Shown here: piece after piece, positions 32,728-41,813 of the stretch | How the letters are laid out: every line of letters starts with the position of its first letter | Position numbering within the stretch: position 1 is the stretch's first letter | Source: Cellulomonas_A sp047229345 | GTDB lineage: Bacteria; Actinomycetota; Actinomycetes; Actinomycetales; Cellulomonadaceae | Direction of reading: 5' to 3' | Length of the DNA stretch: 64,000 bases | Assembly (NCBI RefSeq): GCF_047229345.1 | Contig: NZ_JBFTER010000013.1 | Span: 4,097-68,096, forward strand | Made by a program: the position numbers and the translations under genes | Notes under the pieces: model-generated | Told to the model about the DNA's origin: nothing | What the model saw: the letters and a program-made list of their open reading frames with translations, nothing else | Databases searched by the model: none

Positions 32728-33479
32728 CGACTGCCCGCACCGCCCTCGTGACCGGCGCCGCCCGCGGCATCGGCGCCGCGACCGCCCGCCGGCTCGCCGC
32801 CGACGGGTACCAGGTCGCCGTGCTCGACCTGCGCGAGGCCGACGCCGAGGCGACCGCCGCCGCGATCCGGGAGGCGGGCGGCGCCGCGCTCGCCCTCGGG
32901 GCCGACGTGGCCGACGAGGAGGCGGTCACGGCCGCCGTCGCGCGCGTCGCGGACGAGCTCGGTCCGCCGACCGTCCTGGTCAACAACGCGGGGATCCTGC
33001 GCGACAACCTGCTGTTCAAGATGTCGGCCGACGACTGGGACGCCGTCCTCTCGGTGCACCTGCGCGGAGCGTTCCTCGTGAGCCGGGCCGTCCAGCAGCA
33101 CCAGGTCGCGGCGCGCTGGGGGCGGGTCGTCAACCTGTCCAGCACCTCGGCGCTCGGCAACCGTGGGCAGGCCAACTACGCCGCCGCCAAGGCCGGGATG
33201 CAGGGCTTCACCAAGACGCTCGCGATCGAGCTCGGGCCGTTCGGGGTCACCGTCAACGCCGTCGCGCCGGGCGTCATCGAGACCGACATGATGCGCGCCG
33301 TCGCCGAGCGCACCGGAATGCCGTACGCCGACCTGCTGGCCGCCGCCGCGAAGGACGTCCCGGTGCGCCGGGTCGGGCAGCCCGAGGACGTGGCCGCCGC
33401 GGTGTCGTTCTTCTGCTCCGAGGGCGCGTCCTACGTCTCCGGCCAGGTCCTCTACGTCGCCGGGGGGCCGCGCGCATGA
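32724..33479 (+). CDS. FabG-like 3-oxoacyl reductase (SDR)
   Basis: 251 residues. TGAARGIG (10-17), NNAGIL, catalytic Ser in LSSTSAL, YAAAK, and the FabG-type end YVSGQVLYVAGGPRA. Coupled to its neighbours on both sides by four-base overlaps. Together with the MaoC hydratase it provides two steps of acyl-CoA beta-oxidation or its reverse (3-hydroxyacyl interconversion, enoyl hydration). Confidence 0.92.
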   Translation: MTTARTALVTGAARGIGAATARRLAADGYQVAVLDLREADAEATAAAIREAGGAALALGADVADEEAVTAAVARVADELGPPTVLVNNAGILRDNLLFKMSADDWDAVLSVHLRGAFLVSRAVQQHQVAARWGRVVNLSSTSALGNRGQANYAAAKAGMQGFTKTLAIELGPFGVTVNAVAPGVIETDMMRAVAERTGMPYADLLAAAAKDVPVRRVGQPEDVAAAVSFFCSEGASYVSGQVLYVAGGPRA

Positions 33480-33937
33480 CCGTCATCACCGTCGCCTCGC
33501 CCGCCTCCCTCGGCAGTGCCGTCGGGCAGACCGCCACCGGGGAGTGGCGGGTCGTCGACCAGGGACGCATCGACCTGTTCGCCGACGCGACCGACGACCA
33601 CCAGTGGATCCACGTCGACCCCGAGCGCGCCGCCGCCGAGTCGCCGTTCGGCGGGCCCGTCGCGCACGGCTTCCTCACGCTCGCGCTGGTCCCCGCACTC
33701 ACCGCCGGGCTGCTCGACGTGGGCGGGACCGCGATGGTCGTCAACTACGGGCTCGACCGCGTGCGGTTCCTGCAACCCGTGCTCGCGGGGTCCCGCGTGC
33801 GGGCGACCACGGTGGTCGAGAGCGCGGAGCCGACCGCGCAGGGCGTGCGCGTGTCGTCGACCGTGACCGTCGAGATCGAGGGCGCGCCGCGCCCGGCGCT
33901 CGTGGCGCGGACCATCGCGCTGTTCGTGCCGGCCTGA
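33476..33937 (+). CDS. MaoC-family enoyl-CoA hydratase
   Basis: 153 residues, single hot-dog. The hydratase 2 signature is present: DATDDHQWIHVDPERA with catalytic Asp and His, and GPVAHGFLTLALVP. It hydrates trans-2-enoyl-CoA. It is the last gene of the alcohol dehydrogenase / SDR / MaoC operon and converges on a regulator gene. Confidence 0.9.
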   Translation: MTVITVASPASLGSAVGQTATGEWRVVDQGRIDLFADATDDHQWIHVDPERAAAESPFGGPVAHGFLTLALVPALTAGLLDVGGTAMVVNYGLDRVRFLQPVLAGSRVRATTVVESAEPTAQGVRVSSTVTVEIEGAPRPALVARTIALFVPA

Positions 33938-34032
33938 GGCGGTCGGGCCCGCCGGTGCACGCCGGCCACCCGGACCACCAGGAGGACTGGCGCCCTTGAC
34001 GCGCGGCGGGACGCCGGGTGCCCGAGGACGCC

Positions 34033-34872
34033 TCAGCCCAGCGCCCGAGCGCCGATCACCGAGAGCAGCTGCAGCTTCTCGTGGCTCTCGCTCCCGGGGA
34101 CCGCGGTGTAGACGAGCAGGAGGTGTGACTGCTGCGGGTCCAGCAGCGTCTGGCAGTGCAGCTCGAGCGCCCCGACCTCCGGGTGCACCAGGCGCTTGAT
34201 CTCGGTGGGCCGGAGGCCGACCTCGTGGGTCTCCCACAGGAGCCGCAGCTCCTCGCTGCGCGCGAGGGCGAGGTCGGCGAGGCGTGCCGCCCGGGAGCCC
34301 GGCCCGCGGAGCGTCACGACGGTCCGCAGGTGCGAGGCGTAGAGCCGGGACAGGAAGGCGTGGTCCTCGGGCGGGTACAGCGCGCGGCTCGCCGGGTCCG
34401 CGAACCAGCGGTAGCCGAGGCTCCGGGACGGGCCGGTGTGCCCGGTGGCGTCGCCGGTCAGGGCGACACCGAGCGGCGTCTGCCGCAGGGTCTCCCCGAG
34501 CTCGGTGACGACCTCGGCGGCGGTGTCCGAGAGGCGGTCGAGGATGCGCAGCAGACCCGGGCTGACGTGCTCGCTCTCCGCGCCGCGGCCGGGGGGCCGG
34601 TGCCCGGCGAGGCGGAACAGGTGGTCGCGCTCGTCGAGGCTGAGGTGCAGCCCCTGCGCGATCGAGGCGACCATCTGCTCGGACGGCTTCGGCCCGCGCT
34701 CGCGCTCGAGGCGCGCGTAGTAGTCGGTCGACATGTGGCACAGCGCGGCGACCTCCTCTCGGCGCAGCCCGGCGGTGCGCCGGCGCCGGCCGCGTGGGAG
34801 GCCCACGTCGTCGGGCTGCAGCGCGTCGCGGCGGCTGCGCAGGAACTCCGCCAGCCCTGCCCTGTCGATCAA
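34033..34872 (-). CDS. XRE regulator with MmyB-like ligand-binding domain (copy 4 of 5)
   Basis: 279 residues, TTG start supported by GAGGACGGG upstream. HTH: TAGLRREEVAALCHMSTDYYARLERERG; MmyB-like domain: GYRWFADPASRALYPPED, VGLRPTEIKRLVHPEVGALE. It is more like the regulator at 55041 than the 21-27 kb pair. It is divergent from a DUF3159 membrane protein and a downstream SDR, its presumed targets. Confidence 0.88.
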   Translation of the reverse strand: MIDRAGLAEFLRSRRDALQPDDVGLPRGRRRRTAGLRREEVAALCHMSTDYYARLERERGPKPSEQMVASIAQGLHLSLDERDHLFRLAGHRPPGRGAESEHVSPGLLRILDRLSDTAAEVVTELGETLRQTPLGVALTGDATGHTGPSRSLGYRWFADPASRALYPPEDHAFLSRLYASHLRTVVTLRGPGSRAARLADLALARSEELRLLWETHEVGLRPTEIKRLVHPEVGALELHCQTLLDPQQSHLLLVYTAVPGSESHEKLQLLSVIGARALG

Positions 34873-35063
34873 CGTTCCCGTCCTCGGCTCATGTGCTGTT
34901 CCTACCGTCCGTGCGCCCGCGGAGCCACGGCCTGCCGATCCCCCCGTGAGCCCGCCGGTCGCCGGCCCCGTCCCGTCAGGCACGGATCGGGAGGCCCTGG
35001 ATGCGTCGGTGCTGCGCGATGAGGCTGGCACCACACCCCGACCGACCGACCGAGGAGCATCCC

Positions 35064-35831
35064 GTGATCCAGCAGCCCGCCACCGCCTCCGTCCCCTCCT
35101 GGCCCGAGCACGCCGGTCCCGGCGGCGAGCCGTCCGGAGCCAGCGCGAGGGCCCGCCGCGTGCTCGGGCTGCCGGACGTCGAGGAGCAGTCCGCGGCGCG
35201 GGCCGCGGCGGCGCGGACGTGGGAGCGCGTCGGTGGACCGGTCGGGCTCGCCACGGCCGCCGCACCGACGATCGCCTTCGTCGCCGCCGACGCCGCCGCG
35301 GGGCTCGGCACCGCCTTCGTCGCCCTGGGGGTGACCGCGGTGCTCGCCTGCGCCGTGCGGCTCGCCCGCCGGGAGTCACCCGGGTCTGCGGTCGCCGGGC
35401 TGGTCGTCGCCGCGGTGTGCGCGGGGGTCGCGGCCCTCGCCGGCGAGGCGCGGGCGTTCTTCCTTCCCACCATGGTGCTGCCCGCCGTCTTCGTGCTCGC
35501 CTACGTCGTCTCGTTCGTGGTGGGCCGGCCGCTCACGGGCCTCATGGCCAACCGGTTGTCGGGCGGGCCGCGCGACTGGAGCCGGCACCGCGGCCTGCGG
35601 CGCGTCTACGTCGTCACCTCGCTGGTCGGGCTCGCGATGGCCACCGCGAACCTCGTGGTCCGGGTCGGGCTCTACCTCGCCGACGAGCCTGCGGCCCTGG
35701 CCGTGACCCAGGTCGCGGCGACCTCGCTGTTCGCCGCCCACTTCGCGGTGACCGTCGTGCTCGCACGCCGCGTCGCCGGCGCCCCGCTCGACGCACCCGT
35801 CCCCCCGGCACCCGTGCCGGCCTCCCGCTGA
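35064..35831 (+). CDS. DUF3159-family membrane protein
   Basis: 255 residues, GTG start after GAGGAG. Six hydrophobic helices follow a soluble N-terminal 55 residues. The family motif is clear: FLPTMVLPAVFVLAYVVSF, VGRPLTGLMANRL, and DWSRHRGLRRVYVVTSLVGL. The function of DUF3159 is unknown. Shares direction with the SDR downstream (47-base gap) and is divergent from the MmyB-like regulator. Confidence 0.85.
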   Translation: MIQQPATASVPSWPEHAGPGGEPSGASARARRVLGLPDVEEQSAARAAAARTWERVGGPVGLATAAAPTIAFVAADAAAGLGTAFVALGVTAVLACAVRLARRESPGSAVAGLVVAAVCAGVAALAGEARAFFLPTMVLPAVFVLAYVVSFVVGRPLTGLMANRLSGGPRDWSRHRGLRRVYVVTSLVGLAMATANLVVRVGLYLADEPAALAVTQVAATSLFAAHFAVTVVLARRVAGAPLDAPVPPAPVPASR

Positions 35832-35878
35832 CCGCGAGACCCCTCGCACCCCGACCCCTCGAACCCAGGAGCTCCGCC

Positions 35879-36829
35879 ATGCCTCGCACCCCTCACCTGA
35901 CCCTGCCCGACCTCACCGGCCGACGAGCGCTCGTCACCGGCGCCAGCGACGGCATCGGCCTCGGCATCGCCCGCAGGCTCGCTGCGGCCGGGGCCGAGGT
36001 GCTCCTTCCCGTCCGCAACCGGGCGAAGGGTGAGGCGGCCCTCGCCGCGATCCGCGAGGAGCACCCCGCCGCCCTCGTCTCGCTGCTCGACCTCGACCTC
36101 GCGTCGCTCACCTCGGTCGCGGCCCTCGGCGCGCGGCTGCGGGACGAGGGGCGCCCGCTCCACCTGCTGGTGAACAACGCGGGGGTCATGACGCCGCCGG
36201 ACCGGCAGACCACGCAGGACGGGTTCGAGCTCCAGCTCGGCACGAACCACCTCGGCCACGTCGCGCTCGTCGCGCACCTGCTGCCGCTGCTCTCCGCCGG
36301 ACGGGCACGGGTCACGTCGCAGGTCAGCGTCGCCGCGCGGTCCGGGTCGATGCACTGGGACGACGTCAACTGGGAGACCTCCTACGACGGGCGGCGCGCC
36401 TACGGCCAGTCGAAGGTCGCGTTCGGCCTGTTCGCGCTCGAGCTCGACCGGCGGAGCCAGGCCGGCGGCTGGGGCGTCACGAGCAACCTGTCCCACCCGG
36501 GGGTCGCCCCGACGAGCCTGCTGAGCGCGCGCCCGGAGCTGGGACGCGACCGCGACACCCCGCAGATCGCCCTGATCCGGAGGCTGTCGCGCGCGGGGAT
36601 CCTGCTCGGGACCGTGGAGAGCGCACAGCTCCCGGCGCTGTACGCCGCGACGTCGCCGCAGGCCCGCGGTGGACGGCTCTACGGCCCCGACGGGCTCGGC
36701 AACCTCGGGGGCGGCCCGGCGGAGCACGCCCTGTACCGCCCGCTGCGCGACGCCGACGAGGCGGCCCGCGTCTGGCGGGTCTCCGAGGAGCTGGCCGGGG
36801 TGCCGCTCGCCCTGGACGCGGTCCGGTGA
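35879..36829 (+). CDS. SDR-family oxidoreductase (protochlorophyllide-reductase/WWOX-like subgroup)
   Basis: 316 residues with AGGAG eight bases before the ATG. TGASDGIGLG (20-29), NNAGVM, TNHLGH and the catalytic YGQSK. The position usually Ser is in QVSVAAR. Longer than classical SDRs because of a C-terminal extension, as in retinol-dehydrogenase-like members. Part of the fourth regulator/reductase module. Confidence 0.88.
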   Translation: MPRTPHLTLPDLTGRRALVTGASDGIGLGIARRLAAAGAEVLLPVRNRAKGEAALAAIREEHPAALVSLLDLDLASLTSVAALGARLRDEGRPLHLLVNNAGVMTPPDRQTTQDGFELQLGTNHLGHVALVAHLLPLLSAGRARVTSQVSVAARSGSMHWDDVNWETSYDGRRAYGQSKVAFGLFALELDRRSQAGGWGVTSNLSHPGVAPTSLLSARPELGRDRDTPQIALIRRLSRAGILLGTVESAQLPALYAATSPQARGGRLYGPDGLGNLGGGPAEHALYRPLRDADEAARVWRVSEELAGVPLALDAVR

Positions 36830-36835
36830 CCGCCC

Positions 36836-36873
36836 GGGACGGCGTGGGAGCCGCGGAGGCACCGCGCCGTCCC
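36836..36873. terminator. Possible terminator hairpin between convergent genes
   Basis: Arms GGGACGGCG / CGCCGTCCC (9 bp, perfect) with a 20-base loop, eight bases after the SDR stop codon; an alternative pairing GGCGTGGG / CCCACGCC overlaps. The long loop weakens the call. Confidence 0.45.
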
Positions 36874-36917
36874 CACGCCGACGGGCGGCGGGGATGCCGG
36901 CGGCAGACGTCCGCAGC

Positions 36918-38141
36918 TCAGCTCGTGCGCTCGAGCACCATCGCCATCCCCTGGCCGCCGCCGACGCACATCGTCTCGAGCCCGAGCGTCCCGTCGCGCT
37001 CCTGCAGGCCGTGCAGCAGCGTGCTCGTGATCCGGGCGCCGGTCATGCCGAACGGGTGGCCGACGGCGATCGCGCCGCCGTGCACGTTGAGCCGGTCGAG
37101 GTCCACGCCGAGCTCGCGCGCGGACGGCAGGACCTGCGCGGCGAACGCCTCGTTGAGCTCGACGAGGTCGAGGTCGCCGATCGACAGGCCCGCGAGCGCG
37201 AGCGCCCGCCGGCTCGCCTCGACCGGGCCGAGGCCCATGACCTCCGGCGACAGCGCGCTCACCCCGGTCGAGACGATGCGGGCGAGCGGCGTCAGGCCGA
37301 GCTCGTCGACGACCCGGTCGCTGACCACGACGACCGCGGCGGCGCCGTCGTTGAGCGGGCAGCAGTTGCCCGCGGTCACGGTGCCGTCCGGCCGGAAGAC
37401 GGGGTCGAGGGCGGCGAGCGCCTCGACGGTGACGCCCCCGCGGGGACCGTCGTCCCGCGACACGACCGTGCCGTCCGCGAGCGTGACCGGCGTGATGTCG
37501 CGCTCCCAGAAGCCGCTCGCGATCGCCGCCTCCGCGCGGTTCTGGCTCGACGCGGCGTACTCGTCCTGGTCGCGGCGGGTCGTGCCGGTGCGCTGCGCGA
37601 CGTTCTCGGCCGTCTGGCCCATCGCGACGTAGACGTCGGGCAGCTCGCCGTCGTCACGCGGGTCGTGCCACGTGCTGCCGCCCTTCGCGGACCGGGCCGT
37701 GCGCTCGACGGCCTCCGCGAACACCGGGTTGGTGAGGTCCTCGCCGGGGATGAAGTCGCTCGACCCGCGCGCGGCGTGGCTGACCGACTCGACGCCCGCG
37801 GACACGAAGACGTCGCCCTCGCCGGCCTTGATCGCGTGGAACGCCATGCGCGTGGTCTGCAGGCTCGACGAGCAGTACCGGTTCACGGTCGCGCCGGGCA
37901 CGGTGTCGAGCCCGAGCAGCACCGCGACGACCCGCGCCATGTTCATGCCCTGCTCGCCGCCGGGCATGCCGCAGCCGAGCAGGAGGTCGTCGACGCGTGC
38001 CGGGTCGAGCGCCGGCACCTGGTCGAGCGCGGCGCGGACCATCGCCGCGGCGAGGTCGTCGGGGCGCAGGCTGCGCAGCGAGCCCTTGAACGCGCGGCCG
38101 ATGGGTGAGCGGGCGGTGGCGACGACGTAGGCCTCGGGCAT
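36918..38141 (-). CDS. Acetyl-CoA C-acyltransferase (thiolase)
   Basis: 407 residues. Catalytic residues are in place: the nucleophilic Cys in VNRYCSSSLQTTRMAF (about 90), His in AIAVGHPFGMTGAR and the second Cys in ETMCVGGGQG. It cleaves 3-ketoacyl-CoA or condenses acetyl-CoA. It follows the acyl-CoA dehydrogenase (107-base gap) in the same direction, so the two probably form one beta-oxidation operon opposite to the TetR / thioesterase genes. Confidence 0.93.
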   Translation of the reverse strand: MPEAYVVATARSPIGRAFKGSLRSLRPDDLAAAMVRAALDQVPALDPARVDDLLLGCGMPGGEQGMNMARVVAVLLGLDTVPGATVNRYCSSSLQTTRMAFHAIKAGEGDVFVSAGVESVSHAARGSSDFIPGEDLTNPVFAEAVERTARSAKGGSTWHDPRDDGELPDVYVAMGQTAENVAQRTGTTRRDQDEYAASSQNRAEAAIASGFWERDITPVTLADGTVVSRDDGPRGGVTVEALAALDPVFRPDGTVTAGNCCPLNDGAAAVVVVSDRVVDELGLTPLARIVSTGVSALSPEVMGLGPVEASRRALALAGLSIGDLDLVELNEAFAAQVLPSARELGVDLDRLNVHGGAIAVGHPFGMTGARITSTLLHGLQERDGTLGLETMCVGGGQGMAMVLERTS

Positions 38142-38248
38142 GGCGGGCGGTCCTCTCGTGGGTGACGACGGTGCGGACGGGCGGTGGCGGGCTCCGACGG
38201 TGGGTGGTGCGGGCGCCAGGAGGCCCCGGGCTGCGCGGTGCGGGCCGG

Positions 38249-39589
38249 TCAGACGAACGCGCCGACCCCCGTGATCGCGCGGCCGACGATGAGGTTGTTC
38301 ATGTCGCGCGTGCCCTCGAACGAGTAGACGGCCTCGGCGTCGGCGAAGAACTTCGCGACCCCGTGGTCGAGCACGATGCCGTTGCCGCCGAGCAGCTCGC
38401 GGCACCACGCGACGGTCTCGCGCATGCGGCTCGTCGCGAACCCCTTGGCGAGCGCGGCGTGCTCGTCGCCCTGGCGGCCCTGGTCCTGGAGGCGCGACAC
38501 CTGCAGGCACAGCGCGATGCTCGCGGTGATGTTGCCGAGGCACTGGGCCAGGCGGTCCTGCACGAGCTGGAACGACGCGAGCGGCCGGCCGAACTGCTGA
38601 CGCTCGCCGACGTACCGCACCGCCGCCTCGTACGCGCCGACCGAGACGCCGACGGCCTGCCAGGCGACCTCGGCGCGCGTGAGCCGCAGCACGAGCGCGA
38701 CCTCGCGGAACGAGTGGATGTTCGGCAGCCGGTCGGCCTCGTCGACGCGGACGCCGTCGAGCGTGATGTCGGCGTTCTGCACGATCCGCAGCGCCTGCTT
38801 GCGCTCGATCTTCGTGGTCGTGAAGCCGGGGGTCCCGCGGCGCACGAGGAAGCCCTTGACCTGGTTGTCGGCGACGTCGCGCGCCCAGATGACGACGACG
38901 TCGGCGAACGTCGCGTTCCCGATCCAGCGCTTGGCGCCGTTCAGCACCCAGGTGTCGCCGTGGCGCTCGGCGGTCGTGCGCAGCCCCTTGGAGGAGTCGG
39001 AGCCGGAGAGCGGCTCGGTGAGGCCGAACGCGCCGATGAGCTCGCCGCGGCCCATGGGCGGCAGCCACTGCGCGCGCTGCTCGGGCGACCCGCCGATCGC
39101 GATCGAGCTCATCGCGAGCCCGCTCTGCACCCCGACGAACGTGGCCGTGGACGGGTCGACCCGGCCGAGCTCGAGCGCCGCCCAGCCGCGCCACACGGCG
39201 CTGTTCTCGAACCGCTGCGTCTCGGGCCAGCTCGCGCCGAACATCCCGAGCTCGGCGAGCCCCGGGATGATCTGCGTCGGGAACTCGGCGCGGTCCCAGT
39301 AGTCGGTCGCGATCGGCCGGACCTCGCGCTCCATGAAGTCGCGCAGGCGCAGCGACGCCTCGAGCTCGACCGGGGTGAGCGCGTCCTGGAACGCGTAGAA
39401 GTCGGCGGCGAGGCGGTCGGTGCCGGGCACGACGTACGCGCCGGCGGCGGGTTCGGCCGGCCCGGTCGCGGCGCCGTCCGTCGTGGCGGTCCCCGCCTCG
39501 ACACCGTCGACGACGGCGCCCTCGACCGTGGCGGCGTCGGCCGCGGTGCTGTCCGTGGCGGCGTGGTCCGTCGTGGCGGTGTCGGTCAT
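38249..39589 (-). CDS. Acyl-CoA dehydrogenase (glutaryl-CoA-dehydrogenase-like)
   Basis: 446 residues. The first 50 residues are an unusual Ala/Thr/Asp-rich low-complexity tail. The ACAD fold follows: FGLTEPLSGSDSSKGLRTTA, VLNGAKRWIGNATFADV, AVSVGAYEAAVRYVGERQQF (approximate), and the catalytic Glu in YSFEGTRDMNNLIVGRAITG, matching glutaryl-CoA dehydrogenase-like enzymes. FAD-dependent oxidation of acyl-CoA. Divergent from a TetR gene across a strong palindrome. Confidence 0.92.
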   Translation of the reverse strand: MTDTATTDHAATDSTAADAATVEGAVVDGVEAGTATTDGAATGPAEPAAGAYVVPGTDRLAADFYAFQDALTPVELEASLRLRDFMEREVRPIATDYWDRAEFPTQIIPGLAELGMFGASWPETQRFENSAVWRGWAALELGRVDPSTATFVGVQSGLAMSSIAIGGSPEQRAQWLPPMGRGELIGAFGLTEPLSGSDSSKGLRTTAERHGDTWVLNGAKRWIGNATFADVVVIWARDVADNQVKGFLVRRGTPGFTTTKIERKQALRIVQNADITLDGVRVDEADRLPNIHSFREVALVLRLTRAEVAWQAVGVSVGAYEAAVRYVGERQQFGRPLASFQLVQDRLAQCLGNITASIALCLQVSRLQDQGRQGDEHAALAKGFATSRMRETVAWCRELLGGNGIVLDHGVAKFFADAEAVYSFEGTRDMNNLIVGRAITGVGAFV

Positions 39590-39651
39590 CTCGGCCCTCG
39601 ATCGTCGTCGATCGGCGCGCTGCGCCCCGGTGCGCACGCGTCCCGCCGCCA

Positions 39652-39683
39652 GGGTTGCATCATTCGCGAGAATGTTGCAACCC
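39652..39683. promoter_or_regulatory. TetR operator between divergent acyl-CoA dehydrogenase and TetR genes
   Basis: Arms GGGTTGCA-T-CATTC and GAATG-T-TGCAACCC flank GCGA: 13 of 14 positions pair. It is 62 bases from one start and 29 from the other, suited to control both directions. Confidence 0.8.
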
Positions 39684-39699
39684 CCTCGGCGACCGGGGT

Positions 39700-39705
39700 T
39701 AGAGT
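39700..39705 (+). promoter_or_regulatory. Leaderless -10 box (TAGAGT)
   Basis: It ends seven bases before the TetR start, 16 bases after the palindrome. Confidence 0.5.
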
Positions 39706-39712
39706 GCGGCGC

Positions 39713-40363
39713 ATGACGCTCCCCACGCACCGGAGCACGCTCGCGCGGGTCGGCACCGCGGTCGCGCCGTCCTGGCTGTCCGAGCGCCTCGAGGACGGCG
39801 CGCACGAGGACGCCGTCCGGGCGTTCCGGTTCGCGCGCGAGACGTTCATCGCCGGCGAGCGCATCGACATGGGCCGGCTCGCGACCCGCCTCGGTGTCGA
39901 CCGCACGTCGCTGTTCCGCTGGGTCGGCAACCGCGACGCGCTGCTGTCCGAGGTCCTGTGGTCGCTCGCCGTCCCGACGCTCGAGCAGGCCGATGCCGCG
40001 ACGCACGGCCGCTCCGGCGCCGACCGGGTCGTCGCGATCCTCACCTCGTTCGCGCACGACCTCATCACCGCCGACTACTTCCGGTCGTTCCTGCGCCGCG
40101 AACCGGCGCGGGCCCTGCGCCTGCTGACGACCAACGGCAGCGAGATCCAGCGCCGCTACGTCGCCGTCGTCGAGCAGCTCGTCCGCCAGGAGCTCGGCGA
40201 CCGGCCGTTCGGGCGCGACATCGCCCCGGGTGACCTCGCCTACCTGCTCGTGCGGGTCTCGGAGTCGTTCACGTACGCCGACCTGATCACGGGCGACGCA
40301 CCGAGCGCCGAGCGCGCCCGCGCCGCGTTCGACCTGGTCCTGCGCCCCGAGGAGCCCCGATGA
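39713..40363 (+). CDS. TetR/AcrR-family regulator (QsdR-like)
   Basis: 216 residues. HTH at about 25-75 (DMGRLATRLGVDRTSLFRWV, GNRDALLSEVLW). The ligand domain follows (85-215). It probably represses the divergent acyl-CoA dehydrogenase / thiolase genes and its own operon through the 32-bp palindrome and is released by an acyl-CoA. Starts a three-gene run joined by ATGA overlaps (thioesterase, DUF1801). Confidence 0.87.
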   Translation: MTLPTHRSTLARVGTAVAPSWLSERLEDGAHEDAVRAFRFARETFIAGERIDMGRLATRLGVDRTSLFRWVGNRDALLSEVLWSLAVPTLEQADAATHGRSGADRVVAILTSFAHDLITADYFRSFLRREPARALRLLTTNGSEIQRRYVAVVEQLVRQELGDRPFGRDIAPGDLAYLLVRVSESFTYADLITGDAPSAERARAAFDLVLRPEEPR

Positions 40364-40770
40364 CCTACGGCCACCGCGCGCCGTTCCCGACCCGCTGGAA
40401 CGACAACGACCAGTACGGGCACGTCAACAACACCGTCTACTACGAGGCGATGGACACGACGGTGAACGTCTGGATGATCGGCGCCGGGCTCGACCCCCTC
40501 GGCGGCGACCGGATCGCGCTGTGCGTGTCGTCGTCGTGCGACTTCCGGGCGCCGGCGTCGTTCCCGGAGCCGCTGGCGGTCGGCCTGCGCGCCGGGCGGG
40601 TAGGGACGACGAGCGTCACGTGGGAGCTCGGCATCCTGCGCGCGGACGAGCCGGAGCCGATCGCGACCGGCCGGTTCGTGCACGTGTTCGTCGACCGGGA
40701 CTCGCGCCGCCCGGCGCCGATCCCCGAGCCGATCCGGGCAGCGATCGAGCGGGAGCTCGTGGTCCGATGA
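40360..40770 (+). CDS. Acyl-CoA thioesterase (4HBT hot-dog)
   Basis: 136 residues. 4-hydroxybenzoyl-CoA-thioesterase type: TRWNDNDQYGHVNNTVYYEAM with the catalytic Asp near residue 15, and a C-terminal strand GRFVHVFVDRDSRRPAPIPE. It releases acids from acyl-CoA. Overlaps the TetR stop by ATGA and the following gene by ATGA. Confidence 0.9.
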   Translation: MTYGHRAPFPTRWNDNDQYGHVNNTVYYEAMDTTVNVWMIGAGLDPLGGDRIALCVSSSCDFRAPASFPEPLAVGLRAGRVGTTSVTWELGILRADEPEPIATGRFVHVFVDRDSRRPAPIPEPIRAAIERELVVR

Positions 40771-41123
40771 CGACGCCCGCCGACCACGACGCGTACATCG
40801 CCGCGGCACCCGAGCCCTTCCGGCCCGCGCTGACGCACCTGCGCGCGCTCCTGGCGCGGACCCTGCCGGACGCGGAGGAGATCGTGGCGTACGACATGCC
40901 CGGGTTCAGGGTCGACGGCGCGGTCGTCGCGAGCTATGCGGCGTTCAGCAGGCAGTGCGGGCTGTACGTCCTCCCGGGCGCCATCACGGCTCACGCCGGG
41001 GAGATCGCGGCCGCCGGCCTGAAGGCGACCAAGACCGGCATCACCTTCTCGCCGCGCAGGCCGATCCCCGACGACCTGGTCGAACGGCTGGCGCGGACGT
41101 CGCGGGAGGACGCCGGGGCCTGA
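40767..41123 (+). CDS. DUF1801 / YdhG-like protein
   Basis: 118 residues. DUF1801 pattern: ALTHLRALLARTLPDAEEIV, AYDMPGFRVDG and LYVLPGAITAHAGEIAAAGL with KTGITFSPRRPIPDDLVERL at the end. B. subtilis homologues are frataxin-like iron chaperones; a function here is not known. Translationally coupled to the thioesterase. Confidence 0.85.
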   Translation: MTTPADHDAYIAAAPEPFRPALTHLRALLARTLPDAEEIVAYDMPGFRVDGAVVASYAAFSRQCGLYVLPGAITAHAGEIAAAGLKATKTGITFSPRRPIPDDLVERLARTSREDAGA

Positions 41124-41255
41124 GGCCTGCACCTGCTCCCTCACCCCGGTCCACCAGATGAGTCGGACGACAGGGGTGGCGCAGGCCGCACAACTGCGTC
41201 TACCGTAAACCGTATCCGGCGGACGCAGAGGTTCGCCCCACTGAGAGGACGACTC

Positions 41256-41813
41256 ATGCGCACCACCGTCGCCGCCGTGTACGCCTCGCTCGACGGGGTC
41301 ATCGACCACCCCGAGAAGTGGTCGCTCCCGTACTTCAACGAGCAGGCCGCGGCGTACCAGACCGACCTGGTGAGCCGAAGCGACGTCCTGCTGCAGGGCC
41401 GGAGGACGTACGAGGGGTTCGCCCCGTACTGGAACGCCCCGTCGGACGACGCCTACAACCACCGGATGTACGAGATCCCGAAGGTCCTCGTCTCGCGGAC
41501 GCAGACCGAGGGCACCTGGCACAACACCACCACGGTCGCCGACGACCCGGTCGCCGCCGTCGAGAAGCTCCGGATCGACGGCGACGGCCACATCCTGACC
41601 TACGGCTTCGGGTCGATCGCGTACGCGCTGGCGGAGGCCGGCCTGCTCGACGAGGTGCACTTCTGGGTGCACCCCGTCCTGGCCCGGACCGCGGACCGTG
41701 AGGACCTGCTGTTCAGCCCGGCGGACGCGCTCGTCCGCTTCGCACACGCCGGGACGACCACGCTCGACACCGGCGTCACGATCCTGCGGCTCGTCGCGGA
41801 GCCACGTGCCTGA
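41256..41813 (+). CDS. RibD-C/dihydrofolate-reductase-family protein
   Basis: 185 residues with GAGAGGA before the ATG. Fold signature: AAVYASLDGVIDHPEKWSLPYF, DVLLQGRRTYEGFAPYW, HILTYGFGSIAYALAEAGLLDEV in two pieces, and WVHPVL. These NADPH-binding reductases are common beside TetR genes; the substrate is unknown. Overlaps the start of the next TetR gene by eight bases. Confidence 0.88.
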   Translation: MRTTVAAVYASLDGVIDHPEKWSLPYFNEQAAAYQTDLVSRSDVLLQGRRTYEGFAPYWNAPSDDAYNHRMYEIPKVLVSRTQTEGTWHNTTTVADDPVAAVEKLRIDGDGHILTYGFGSIAYALAEAGLLDEVHFWVHPVLARTADREDLLFSPADALVRFAHAGTTTLDTGVTILRLVAEPRA

